Source: Christensenella sp. UBA7102 (GTDB lineage: Bacteria; Bacillota; Clostridia; Christensenellales; UBA1750). Taken from it: 14,568 bases of DNA. The position numbers were made by a program, and so were the translations under genes. How positions within the stretch are numbered: the first letter of the stretch is position 1; every line of letters begins with the position of its first letter. The notes under the pieces were generated by a model that saw nothing but the letters and a program-made list of their open reading frames with translations, ran no database searches and was not told where the DNA came from. Shown here piece by piece: positions 1-6,970 of this stretch. The stretch spans positions 1 through 14,568 of the forward strand of contig DKYK01000072.1 in assembly GCA_002492415.1 (NCBI GenBank), written 5' to 3'.

Positions 1-34
1 ACCCCCGCTGCGAAGAACCCTCTGCAGCGGGGGT
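1..34 (-). terminator. Hairpin at the end of the ABC operon (probable terminator)
   Basis: A perfect 11-bp stem (ACCCCCGCTGC at 1-11 with GCAGCGGGGGT at 24-34) closes a 12-nt loop. It lies 36 nt beyond the stop codon of the ABC ATPase gene, which is read toward position 1. The expected U-tract would lie outside the window, so this is inferred from stem strength and position. Confidence 0.6.
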
Positions 35-70
35 GGGGTCTGTCTTTGGCGGGGAATGGGAGGAGCGCGA

Positions 71-649
71 CTATTCCAGCGTCAGTACCTGCCATGCGCC
101 CAACGCCTCGGCCTCAACGGGGTCGTGCGTGACCAGCACCACCGTGCGGCCTTCGCAGCGCGAACGCGTCTCGCGCATCACGTCCCGGCGGGTGCGCTCG
201 TCCAACCCCTTGAAGGGTTCGTCCAGAAAGAGCAGCTCCGCGTCAGCCAGCAGCGCGCGCAGCAGCGCCACGCGGCGGTTCATGCCGCCGGACAGCTCCC
301 GGCAGGGCTGCGCCGCGCAGTCCGCAAGCCCCACAGCCGCCAGTGCGCTCCGCACCTCTTCCCGTGTGCGCGCCGGACTCACCAGTCGGATGTTGTCCTC
401 GGGACTCAGATATCCGCACAGCCGGTCCTCCTGGAACACCGCCGCCATGCGGCGCCCGGAAATTCCCTCAATGCGCCCGCTGTCGGGCATTTCCAGGCCC
501 ATCAGCAGCCGCAGCAGCGTGGTCTTGCCCGCGCCCGAGGGCGCCATCACCGCCGTCACCTCTCCGTAGGGCAGCACGGCGGAAAAGTCCCGCAGCACGG
601 GCTTTTCCTCATACGCCTTGCAGACGCGATCCAGCACAATGCCCTCCAT
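71..649 (-). CDS. ABC transporter ATP-binding protein, short SsuB/TauB-like form
   Basis: This is the ATPase subunit that should power the importer formed with the two genes upstream. All nucleotide-binding motifs are visible in 192 aa: Walker A APSGAGKTT (36-44), Q-loop Gln73, signature LSGGM (119-123), Walker B LLFLDEP (about 139-145, Glu144 catalytic), a D-loop GLD, and H-loop His175. At 192 aa it lacks the 50-60 C-terminal residues found in most SsuB/TauB proteins (about 240-260 aa). The stop is followed by a terminator-like hairpin, so the short form is probably natural and not a truncation. The usual first Gly of Walker A is Ala, and the signature continues NRR where RQR is usual. The start lies 3 nt after the permease stop with GAGG about 9 nt upstream, indicating translational coupling. 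The substrate cannot be read from the sequence. Confidence 0.93.
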   Translation of the reverse strand: MEGIVLDRVCKAYEEKPVLRDFSAVLPYGEVTAVMAPSGAGKTTLLRLLMGLEMPDSGRIEGISGRRMAAVFQEDRLCGYLSPEDNIRLVSPARTREEVRSALAAVGLADCAAQPCRELSGGMNRRVALLRALLADAELLFLDEPFKGLDERTRRDVMRETRSRCEGRTVVLVTHDPVEAEALGAWQVLTLE

Positions 650-652
650 GCG

Positions 653-1414
653 TCACATCCTCTCCAGCCGCCTGGCGGCAAGATTCAGCGCCGCCAGCAT
701 CAGCTTTTCAAATGCCAGGCTGGCCAGCACGATCACCAGCGTCCACGCGAACAGGTCGGGGATGTCCAGATACACCTTGGCCTGCTGCAGATGTTCGCCG
801 ATGGAGCCCCTTGGGATGCCGATGACCTCCGCCGCGATGCCCGCCTTCCAGCACAGCCCCAGCGCCACCGTGCAGCCTGAGCGAAAGTACGGCATCACCT
901 GCGGCAGGTACAGGTAGCGCACGCATCGCGCGGGAGACAGGCGGAATACCTGCGCCATCTCCATCAGCTGCGGATCGGCGGACTGTATGCCCGTGAGCAC
1001 GTTGGTATACAGCACGGGCAGCACCATCAGAAATGAGATGAGCGCGGCAAGGTTTCGGGAGGAGAACAGGATCAGCGCCAGTATGATGAAGGAGGCCACC
1101 GGAACGCTCTTGACGGCGAGCATCGCGGGCGCCAGCAGCTCCCGCACCACGGAAAACCGCGCGGACAGCGCTGCCAGCAGCACAGAGAGCGCCGCCGCCA
1201 GCAGGAATCCCGCCGCGATCCGCGTCAGCGAAAACGCAACGGAGCTCCAGAAGTCTGCGGTCAGCAAAAGCTGCCCCAGCCGCACCAGCACCTGTACGGG
1301 CGAAACCAGCAGCGTAAGAACCGTCACCCTGTCCAGAGCCATGCTCGCCGCCTGCCAGACCAGCAGCCAGAAGATCACGGCCCATATCCGGACTGCGCCT
1401 GCCTTTTTCTTCAT
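653..1414 (-). CDS. ABC transporter permease, SsuC/TauC-like
   Basis: This is an integral membrane subunit of 253 aa, of usual length for the binding-protein-dependent permease family that includes SsuC and TauC. Hydrophobic segments appear at about 8-27, 61-84, 93-118, 121-142, 180-200 and 218-238, giving about six helices. The cytoplasmic coupling loop that docks on the ATPase is recognisable at about 152-171 (EMAQVFRLSP followed by ARCVRYLYLP), then a segment ALGLCWKAGIAAEVIG (184-199) typical of SsuC-like permeases. The start has GAGGG 6 nt upstream of the ATG. The gene begins 17 nt after the stop of the binding-protein gene and ends 3 nt before the ATPase start, so the three form one operon. 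Family assignment is strong; the transported compound is unknown. Confidence 0.92.
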   Translation of the reverse strand: MKKKAGAVRIWAVIFWLLVWQAASMALDRVTVLTLLVSPVQVLVRLGQLLLTADFWSSVAFSLTRIAAGFLLAAALSVLLAALSARFSVVRELLAPAMLAVKSVPVASFIILALILFSSRNLAALISFLMVLPVLYTNVLTGIQSADPQLMEMAQVFRLSPARCVRYLYLPQVMPYFRSGCTVALGLCWKAGIAAEVIGIPRGSIGEHLQQAKVYLDIPDLFAWTLVIVLASLAFEKLMLAALNLAARRLERM

Positions 1415-1431
1415 CGCATTCCCTCAGTTTT

Positions 1432-2517
1432 TTAGCGCTTGTAGTAAAAATCATCGCCGGGAAGCGCTCCGCCGACGGCCTTGGGGTTCTGCTCCAGCAG
1501 CACGGAGAGGTAGCCGGACAGCTTTTGCTGCATCTCATCACCCTCGATGAAGGCGATGTTGCACGCGGGCAGCGCTTTGGCCGCCACCGCCTCGGGCACG
1601 ATGTCGTACTTGCCCACCAGCGCCGCCGCCGCCTCGACGTCGCTGTTCACAAACTCCACCGACGCCTTATAGTGCTCCAGAAAGGCCGATACCGCCTCGG
1701 GGTTGGCTTCCACAAAATCGCGGCGCGCCACCACCACGCCCGTCAGCAGCGCAGAGGGACTCTCGGCGCCCTCCTGCAGCGCATCCCATTCTTCTGTCAG
1801 GTCCAGCGCCTCGCGGATGCCCTCGTTTTTCATCTGCGCAGTGGTCACGAAGGGCTGAGGCAGCAGCGCGATGCCGTTTTCCTGCGCCAGCAGTGCGGTC
1901 AGGCACTCCGCGTGCTCGGCTTTCCACTCAATGGTCACATCCTTCTCCGGGTCGATGCCGTTTTGGGAGAGGATGTAGTTGAGCGCGTACTCGGGCGTTG
2001 CGCCCTTGCCGCTGGCGTAGAGGGTTTTGCCGCGCAGGTCTTCCACGGACTGGACGCTTTCCCCATTTTCCACGATGTAGAGCACGCCCAGCGTGTTGAT
2101 GGCCAGCACCTGGAAGGCGCCCTCGTTGTTGTTGTACAGCACGGCGGCCAGGTTCGCCGGCACCGCCGCGATATCCGCCTCGCCCTTGGCCAGCATCGGC
2201 GGCACCTCGTCGATGGCCGCCACGATGCTGAAGCTGTACTCGTTGTCCGTCAGCGCGCCGCTGTCCGCCTGGTCCATAAACTGCACCATGCCCATTGCGG
2301 TGGGACCCTTGAGCGCCACAACCTTCATCGAAACCGGCTGCGCGGCCGGCTCAGCCGTGGGCTCCGCAGCGGGTTCCGGCGTGGGCGCTTGGGTGGACGC
2401 GGCCGTCTGGGCGGGTACTTGGGTGGGTTCTGCGCTCTGCGCCGGGGCGGACGCGCAGCCCGAGAGCGTCGCGAGCGTCAGCGTCAGTGCGCACAGCAGT
2501 GCAATCAGCTTTCTCAT
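1432..2517 (-). CDS. ABC transporter substrate-binding lipoprotein (NMT1/SsuA-like)
   Basis: This is a 361-aa extracytoplasmic binding protein that should capture the solute for the permease and ATPase downstream. Residues 1-21 form a lipoprotein signal peptide: basic MRK, a Leu/Ala-rich core, and lipobox LSGC with Cys21 as the lipidated residue. A low-complexity Pro/Thr/Ala/Glu linker follows to about residue 60, tethering the domain to the membrane. The remainder reads as a periplasmic-binding fold of the nitrate/sulfonate/taurine class, with features such as EVPPMLAKGEADIAAVPANL (a ligand-site segment common in this class) and SVEDLRGKTLYASGKGATPE. AAAGGA precedes the ATG by 8-9 nt. The gene is first in the operon, after a consensus promoter and a structured leader. 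Candidate ligands include sulfonates, pyrimidine precursors or other small organics; none can be chosen from the sequence. Confidence 0.92.
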   Translation of the reverse strand: MRKLIALLCALTLTLATLSGCASAPAQSAEPTQVPAQTAASTQAPTPEPAAEPTAEPAAQPVSMKVVALKGPTAMGMVQFMDQADSGALTDNEYSFSIVAAIDEVPPMLAKGEADIAAVPANLAAVLYNNNEGAFQVLAINTLGVLYIVENGESVQSVEDLRGKTLYASGKGATPEYALNYILSQNGIDPEKDVTIEWKAEHAECLTALLAQENGIALLPQPFVTTAQMKNEGIREALDLTEEWDALQEGAESPSALLTGVVVARRDFVEANPEAVSAFLEHYKASVEFVNSDVEAAAALVGKYDIVPEAVAAKALPACNIAFIEGDEMQQKLSGYLSVLLEQNPKAVGGALPGDDFYYKR

Positions 2518-2650
2518 ACCAATATTCCTTTCCGTTTTTCCGGTTGAATTGATGCCGCCCCATTCCGGGACGCCATTGCGGAAAAAGAGCTTCTGTCCTT
2601 TATATACACAAAGCGACAGAAATTGAATCGGGCAGCTTGCGCTACCCAGT
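2518..2650 (-). promoter_or_regulatory. Structured 5' leader of the ABC operon
   Basis: About 130 nt separate the promoter from the binding-protein start. In transcript order: a 7-bp stem GGGTAGC/GCTGCCC capped by a GCAA tetraloop; a second stem TTCTGTC/GACAGAA extended inward by CTTT/AAAG and followed at once by GCTCTTTTTCC; a third stem around CGTCCC/GGGGCG; and a small CCG/CGG hairpin before the ribosome site. Stem 2 plus the U-run resembles an attenuator. It does not show the conserved cores I know for TPP, guanidine-I or SAM riboswitches. Function is inferred. Confidence 0.4.
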
Positions 2651-2655
2651 ATAGA

Positions 2656-2684
2656 ATTATATCCGTTCCCCCAAATGAAGTCAA
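2656..2684 (-). promoter_or_regulatory. Sigma-A promoter of the ABC operon
   Basis: On the minus strand, TTGACT (2679-2684) and TATAAT (2656-2661) are separated by exactly 17 nt, close to the vegetative sigma consensus. It faces the binding-protein gene and sits just beyond the GH3 terminator. Confidence 0.85.
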
Positions 2685-2691
2685 GGCATGT

Positions 2692-2719
2692 AAAAAAGGG
2701 CGGACGTCTCCGTCCGCCC
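2692..2719 (-). terminator. Intrinsic terminator of the GH3 gene
   Basis: A perfect 9-bp stem (GGGCGGACG/CGTCCGCCC) with a 4-nt loop is followed on the minus strand by TTTTTT. It begins 18 nt after the GH3 stop codon, a textbook Rho-independent terminator. Confidence 0.92.
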
Positions 2720-2737
2720 GATCAAAATTGCACCCGC

Positions 2738-4876
2738 TCAGCGCACGACAAACCCGGCGCGCAGCGCCGTCTCGCCGCTCAGCGCGCGGCTGCGCTCGTC
2801 CGGCGCCACGCTGCCCGCAAACAGCGTGAATGCGCCCGGCTCGATCACGTAGGAGCCGTCCTCGGCCGTCAGCGCCATGCTGCGCGGCGTCACCTCAAAT
2901 TCCAACGTCTTGCTCTGCCCGGCTGCAAGCTCCACGCGGGCAAATCCGCACAGCGAGAAGTGCGGCACGCGGGTGCTGGCTTCCTCGTCGCGAATGTACA
3001 ATGTAACGGGCGTCGCTGCAGCAAAATCGCTCTCGTTTTTGACAGTGACGGCTGCGGTCAGGCCCTGCCCTGCGGAGATCTCCGCGGCGGACAGCTTCAG
3101 ATCCGCAAACGTGAATTTGGCGTACGACAGCCCGTAGCCGAAGGGATACAGCGGCTCGTGATGCAGGTAGCGATAGGTGCGGCCCTCCATCGCGTAATCG
3201 GTGAACGCGGGCAGATCCTCCGCGCTCTTGTAGAAGGTCACGGGCAGGCGTCCGCTGGGCGAGAACTTTCCGAACAGCAGCTCCGCCGCCGCGCGGCCGC
3301 CAAAGCTGCCCGCATACCAGTTCTGCACCACCGCATTGCAGCGCTCCTGCGCAAAGTTTACCGCCAGCGCCGAGCCGGAGGAGAGGACCAGCACCGTGGG
3401 CTTACCCACCGCCACCACCTTTTCCAGCAGCTTCTGCTGCTGGCCGGGCAGGTTCAGATGCGCCTTGTCGCCCGCGCCATACTCGTTGCTCGCGTCGCCC
3501 TCTTCGCCCTCGATGGTGGGATCGAGGCCCAGACACAGCACCACCACGTCGGCTTGTTGCGCCACCGCCACAGCCTCGCCCAGACGATCGCCGGGCAGCG
3601 ACAGCCCCTCCACGCGATCGCGGTAGAGATGGCAGCCCTCCGCGTAGTACACGCGCGCCTTGCCGTCGCAGATCTCGTGGACGCCCTCCAGAATCGTTAC
3701 GTATTTGGATGCCGTTCCGTTGTAGTTGCCCTTGAGCACCTGCTGGCTGTCCGCGTTCGGCCCGATCACCGCGATGGAACCCAGCTTGTCCGCGTCAAGC
3801 GGCAGCAGCCCGTCGTTCTTGAGCAGCACCTGTGCGCGCCGCGCCGCCTCCAGCGACAGCGCCCTGTGCTCGTCGCAGTCGTTTACGGAGTAGGGGATGG
3901 CGTCAAACGGGCAATCCTTGTCAAACAGCCCCAGCTTCATGCGCGTGAGCATCAGCCGCTCGACGCACGGCGTGATCTCCTCCTCGGTGATCAAGCCCTC
4001 CTGAATCGCGGTCAGCACGTGCAGGTACACTGCGCCGCAGTTCAGGTCGCAGCCATGCTTGACGGCCAGCGCCGCGCTCTCGGGCGCGGTGTCCGTCACC
4101 ATGTGGTGCAGGTGGAAGTCGCTCAGCGCGCCGCAGTCGGACACGAAGTGACCCTTAAAGCCCCATTCCTTCCGAAGAATGTCTGTCAGCAGGTCGTTGG
4201 CGCACGCGGGCTGGCCGTAGACGCGGTTGTACGCGCCCATCACGGATTCCACGCCCGCCTCCTTGACCAGCGCCTCAAACGCGGGCAGGTAGGTGTCGAA
4301 CAGATCCTGCTTGGACACCACCGCGTCAAACTCGTGCCGCAGCGATTCCGGGCCCGAGTGCACCGCATAGTGCTTTGCGCACGCCGCGGCCTTGAGGTAC
4401 TTGGGGTCGTCGCCCTGCACGCCTTTTACAAAGCGCACGCCCAGCCGCGCGGTCAGATAAGGGTCTTCACCGTAGGTCTCATGGCCGCGGCCCCAACGGG
4501 GATCGCGGAAGATATTGATGTTTGGAGACCAGAAGGTGAGCCCCTTGTAGATGTCCCGATCGTTTTGCCGCACGTTTTCGTTGTACTTGGCGCGGCCCTC
4601 CTCGGCGATCACTTCGCCGATCTTTTCCACCATCCCGGCGTCGAACATCGCCGCCATTGCGATGGCCTGCGGGAACATCGTGGCCGTGCCCGCGCGCGCC
4701 ACGCCGTGCAGCGCCTCGTTCCACCAGTTGTAGCCCGGTATGCCCAGGCGCGGTATGGCCGGCGCGGTGTACACCATCTGGCTGGCCTTCTCTTCCAGCG
4801 TCATGCGCGAGACCAGATCTTTCGCGCGTTCCTCAAAGGACAGCGATTCGTCCAAATATTTCGGCGTTTCCGTCAT
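2738..4876 (-). CDS. Glycoside hydrolase family 3, beta-xylosidase/beta-glucosidase type
   Basis: This 712-aa protein should hydrolyse terminal beta-linked sugars from short oligosaccharides by the retaining GH3 mechanism. It has the standard layout: a TIM-barrel-like domain (about 1-330), an alpha/beta sandwich (about 340-570) and a C-terminal fibronectin-III-like domain (about 600-712). Visible family motifs are NWWNEALHGVARAG (50-63), FWSPNINIFRDPRWGRG (115-131), KHY (168-170), and FVSDCGAL (244-251) with Asp247 as the expected nucleophile. DPTIEGEEGD (452-461) resembles the acid/base loop of plant and bacterial beta-xylosidases, with Glu456 the likely residue. The NWWNEALHG and SDCG signatures favour xylosidase, but specificity is uncertain. 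No signal peptide is present, so it is probably cytoplasmic. The start at 4876 is set by AGGAGG 11 nt upstream; a longer frame to 4945 would overlap the promoter. It is monocistronic. Confidence 0.93.
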   Translation of the reverse strand: MTETPKYLDESLSFEERAKDLVSRMTLEEKASQMVYTAPAIPRLGIPGYNWWNEALHGVARAGTATMFPQAIAMAAMFDAGMVEKIGEVIAEEGRAKYNENVRQNDRDIYKGLTFWSPNINIFRDPRWGRGHETYGEDPYLTARLGVRFVKGVQGDDPKYLKAAACAKHYAVHSGPESLRHEFDAVVSKQDLFDTYLPAFEALVKEAGVESVMGAYNRVYGQPACANDLLTDILRKEWGFKGHFVSDCGALSDFHLHHMVTDTAPESAALAVKHGCDLNCGAVYLHVLTAIQEGLITEEEITPCVERLMLTRMKLGLFDKDCPFDAIPYSVNDCDEHRALSLEAARRAQVLLKNDGLLPLDADKLGSIAVIGPNADSQQVLKGNYNGTASKYVTILEGVHEICDGKARVYYAEGCHLYRDRVEGLSLPGDRLGEAVAVAQQADVVVLCLGLDPTIEGEEGDASNEYGAGDKAHLNLPGQQQKLLEKVVAVGKPTVLVLSSGSALAVNFAQERCNAVVQNWYAGSFGGRAAAELLFGKFSPSGRLPVTFYKSAEDLPAFTDYAMEGRTYRYLHHEPLYPFGYGLSYAKFTFADLKLSAAEISAGQGLTAAVTVKNESDFAAATPVTLYIRDEEASTRVPHFSLCGFARVELAAGQSKTLEFEVTPRSMALTAEDGSYVIEPGAFTLFAGSVAPDERSRALSGETALRAGFVVR

Positions 4877-4916
4877 GGGTCGGATAACCTCCTGTCGTTT
4901 TTTTGTATCCAATATC

Positions 4917-4945
4917 ATGTTATCGAATCCGCAGCGCGTTGTCAA
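4917..4945 (-). promoter_or_regulatory. Sigma-A promoter of the GH3 gene
   Basis: On the minus strand, TTGACA (4940-4945) and TAACAT (4917-4922) are 17 nt apart. The -10 box lies about 40 nt upstream of the chosen GH3 start and argues against the longer reading frame. Confidence 0.75.
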
Positions 4946-4977
4946 GAATAACTCGTTTAAGGCGCCCGGATCCCCAC

Positions 4978-5015
4978 AAAAGAGGGGCCGGCGCCTTCTG
5001 AAAAGCGCCGGCCCC
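4978..5015 (-). terminator. Terminator of the DUF2089/beta-helix operon
   Basis: An 11-bp perfect stem (GGGGCCGGCGC at 4984-4994 with GCGCCGGCCCC at 5005-5015) has a 10-nt loop. On the minus strand it is followed by TCTTTTGT. It lies 13 nt beyond the stop codon of the last gene of the four-gene operon. Confidence 0.88.
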
Positions 5016-5028
5016 TTTACAGGCCACC

Positions 5029-5955
5029 TTATTTCATTTTGACGATACCGCCCATCACGGTGCCGTGATTGCGGCCGTGCAGGATGTCCACGCGTCCGCC
5101 GATGTACGCGCCCTCCTTGATGTCGCCGTAGATCTCGTGCACATCGCCCTCGATGCGTCCGTAGACGCTGCCCATCACCTTGCCGTAAACGCTGCCGCCC
5201 ACCGTGCCGCGGATGTCGCCCTTGACGGACTTGCGCAGGTTGTTGTGCCGGTTACCCACGTCGCCGCCCACCGTGCCGTTCAGCGACCCGCTGATCACGC
5301 CAAAGCAGCTGCCGTCGATGACGCCGTCCATCGAGCCGCCGATGGGGCCGGAGACCGAGCCGTGCACGTGCCCGCGCATGTTGCCGCCGACCACGCCGCT
5401 GATGTTGCCCACGATTTCCACGCCCTGCGCAACGCTGCCGCCGATGGCGCCCGAGATATTGCCGCCGATGCGCGCGCCCTCCTGAATGGGCCCGCCGATG
5501 GCGCCCGAAATGTTGCCGTCGATGTGAGCATCCTTGCCGATGGATCCTCCGATGGGTCCGGAGATGCTGCCCGTGATGTGCACGCCGCGTCGGATGGACC
5601 CGCCCAAGGGCCCGGAAATGTTTCCTTCAATGGTCACACCCTCGCAAATGCTGCCGCCGACGATGCCTGTCAGACTGCCGTTTATGTCAAAATCGACGTT
5701 GCCGCCGTAGATTCCCGTGATCCCCCTGCGCTTTTCCCGTGGGGCGGAGGAGGACTGTTCTGCCTGCGATTCCTGCTCCACGCGTTCAAAGGGAACGCCC
5801 TGTGCGTCGGTCACCACGTCTTCCACATCCTCGAAGGGCGAGCCGGTGTCCGCGCCCAGCCGTTCGATTTCCAGATCCGCTTGCTCGGGGGTGAGCCGCC
5901 CCGCGGCCACGTCCTGCAGCACCTCGCCGATGGTGTTGTACATGCTCTTCTCCAT
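5029..5955 (-). CDS. Gly-rich 18-residue-repeat protein with N-terminal SHOCT-like motif
   Basis: The product is 308 aa with no signal peptide or membrane segment. Residues 8-33 form a short helical module (IGEVLQDVAAGRLTPEQADL) like the SHOCT/LiaX-N modules. An acidic, low-complexity linker runs to about 80. Residues 85-305 are tandem repeats of form G-N-I-S-G-x-I-G-G-S-I-x-x-G-x-x-I; the units at 111-128, 129-146, 147-164 and 165-182 are exactly 18 aa, then 16 aa. An 18-residue period with hydrophobics at fixed spacing fits one turn of a triangular beta-helix, as in bactofilins, so a self-assembling scaffold is plausible; that is inference. The last ~43 residues (GSVYGRIEGDVHEI onward) closely match the C-terminus of the gene before it. 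The start has GGAGG 9 nt upstream, and the paralogues' N-termini (MEKSM/MAKSI) align there. It starts 3 nt after the preceding stop. Confidence 0.85.
   Translation of the reverse strand: MEKSMYNTIGEVLQDVAAGRLTPEQADLEIERLGADTGSPFEDVEDVVTDAQGVPFERVEQESQAEQSSSAPREKRRGITGIYGGNVDFDINGSLTGIVGGSICEGVTIEGNISGPLGGSIRRGVHITGSISGPIGGSIGKDAHIDGNISGAIGGPIQEGARIGGNISGAIGGSVAQGVEIVGNISGVVGGNMRGHVHGSVSGPIGGSMDGVIDGSCFGVISGSLNGTVGGDVGNRHNNLRKSVKGDIRGTVGGSVYGKVMGSVYGRIEGDVHEIYGDIKEGAYIGGRVDILHGRNHGTVMGGIVKMK
5410..5625 (-). repeat. Four in-frame 54-bp tandem repeats
   Basis: These encode residues 111-182 of the repeat protein: four consecutive 18-aa units, each beginning G-[NS]-I-S-G and containing G-G-[SP]-[IV] at positions 8-11. 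The DNA copies are diverged at third positions, so the array is old and held at protein level, not a recent slippage product. Confidence 0.85.
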
Positions 5956-5958
5956 TGT

Positions 5959-6957
5959 TTACGCCCTCCCGATTTGCTGGCGGATGTCGCCATGCACTTT
6001 GCCGTAGTTTGCGCCGCGCAGCACGTCCACATCGCCGCCGATCTCCGCGCCCTTCGCGATGTCGCCGCCGATCTCCTGCACATCGCCCGAGATGCGGCCG
6101 TATACGCTGCCCTCGATTCTGCCGCGCACGTCGCCGCGGATCGCGCCGCGCATGTCGCCGTGAAGCGTGCCGGTGAAATCGCCGGAAATCTCCCCGGAGA
6201 AGTCCCCCTGAATGTCGCCGTCCACGTCGCCGCGCACCGTGCCCGAGAACGAACCGCCTACGTTGCCCGTCAGGTCGCCCTTGATGACGCCCGAGAGGTT
6301 CCCGTGCACGTTGCCGCTCATGTCGCCATCGATGTGCGCGCCCGCGCACAGATCACCCTGAATGTCGCCCGTCAGGTCGCCGCCGATGCGTCCGAGCGGG
6401 CGCATGCTTCCGCCGATATCGCCTGTAACGTCCCCGGATATGTTTCCCTCCAGGTCACCGCCGACGCCGTCTCCAACGTCGCCGCCGATGTGCGCGCCCG
6501 TGCACACATTGCCCCGGATGCCGCCCGTCACGTCTCCGCCGATGCGCGCCCCCGCGCCGATGTCGCCCAGCACGCTGCCGCGCACGTCCCCACGCACCAG
6601 CTGTCCCTGCGCGAGGCCCGGCACGTCGCCGGCGGTGTCCTGCGAGCCGCCGTCCACCGTGATACTCATCCGTTCCAGGCTCTCATTGACCTGCCGGGTG
6701 ATGTTCTCGGCCAGGTTCCGCGCGTTGCGCGCGATGTTGTTCGCCCAGCCCGTGATGCGCTCCGCCTGTTCGTCTACCTGGGCTTCGGCGTGCTGGGCAA
6801 AGGCGTCGATGGACTCCTGTGCGTCCTCAACCTCAGTCCAGCCGGGCTGCGCGGCGCCGTTCTCATTCTCCAGCGACTCAATGGCCGCTTCGCCCTGCTC
6901 TGGGGTGAGTTTACCCGACGCCACGTCCGCTATGATCTGCTGTATGCTTTTGGCCAT
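5959..6957 (-). CDS. Gly-Asp repeat protein, paralogue of the next gene, with N-terminal SHOCT-like motif
   Basis: The product is 332 aa, soluble, with no signal peptide. Residues 5-30 carry the shared helical module (IQQIIADVASGKLTPEQGEA). Residues 42-98 look like a long amphipathic or coiled-coil helix. From about 121 to the end the chain is a Gly-rich array in which Gly recurs about every four residues, often as G-D-[VIFL]-x-G, alternating with units such as GAGARIG, CTGAHIG and CAGAHID that recall the 18-residue turns of the paralogue. A parallel beta-helix is the best guess. The C-terminal 43 residues (GSVYGRISGDVQEIGGDIAK onward) match the paralogue's C-terminus almost position for position. 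AGGAGG lies 8 nt before the ATG; the gap to the preceding gene is 13 nt. The strong antisense frame across this gene is a by-product of Gly-rich codons. Function is unknown; a structural or sensing role is inferred. Confidence 0.85.
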   Translation of the reverse strand: MAKSIQQIIADVASGKLTPEQGEAAIESLENENGAAQPGWTEVEDAQESIDAFAQHAEAQVDEQAERITGWANNIARNARNLAENITRQVNESLERMSITVDGGSQDTAGDVPGLAQGQLVRGDVRGSVLGDIGAGARIGGDVTGGIRGNVCTGAHIGGDVGDGVGGDLEGNISGDVTGDIGGSMRPLGRIGGDLTGDIQGDLCAGAHIDGDMSGNVHGNLSGVIKGDLTGNVGGSFSGTVRGDVDGDIQGDFSGEISGDFTGTLHGDMRGAIRGDVRGRIEGSVYGRISGDVQEIGGDIAKGAEIGGDVDVLRGANYGKVHGDIRQQIGRA

Positions 6958-6970
6958 GCTCGTTTCCTCC

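Noticed and set aside
2518..2650. TPP, SAM or guanidine riboswitch in the ABC leader
   Set aside because: The conserved core sequences of those classes could not be found; only generic stems and a U-run are visible.
4877..4945. A 23-residue longer N-terminus for the GH3 enzyme
   Set aside because: It would overlap the -35/-10 promoter and has no ribosome site, whereas the ATG at 4876 has AGGAGG.
2675..4951. A 758-aa open frame on the plus strand opposite the GH3 gene
   Set aside because: Its composition (Arg/Gln/His/Ala-rich) is that of an antisense shadow in GC-rich DNA; the GH3 frame is complete with all family motifs.
5410..5625. CRISPR array suspected from the regular 54-bp spacing
   Set aside because: The repeats are in frame, contiguous and without unique spacers, and encode the 18-residue protein repeats.
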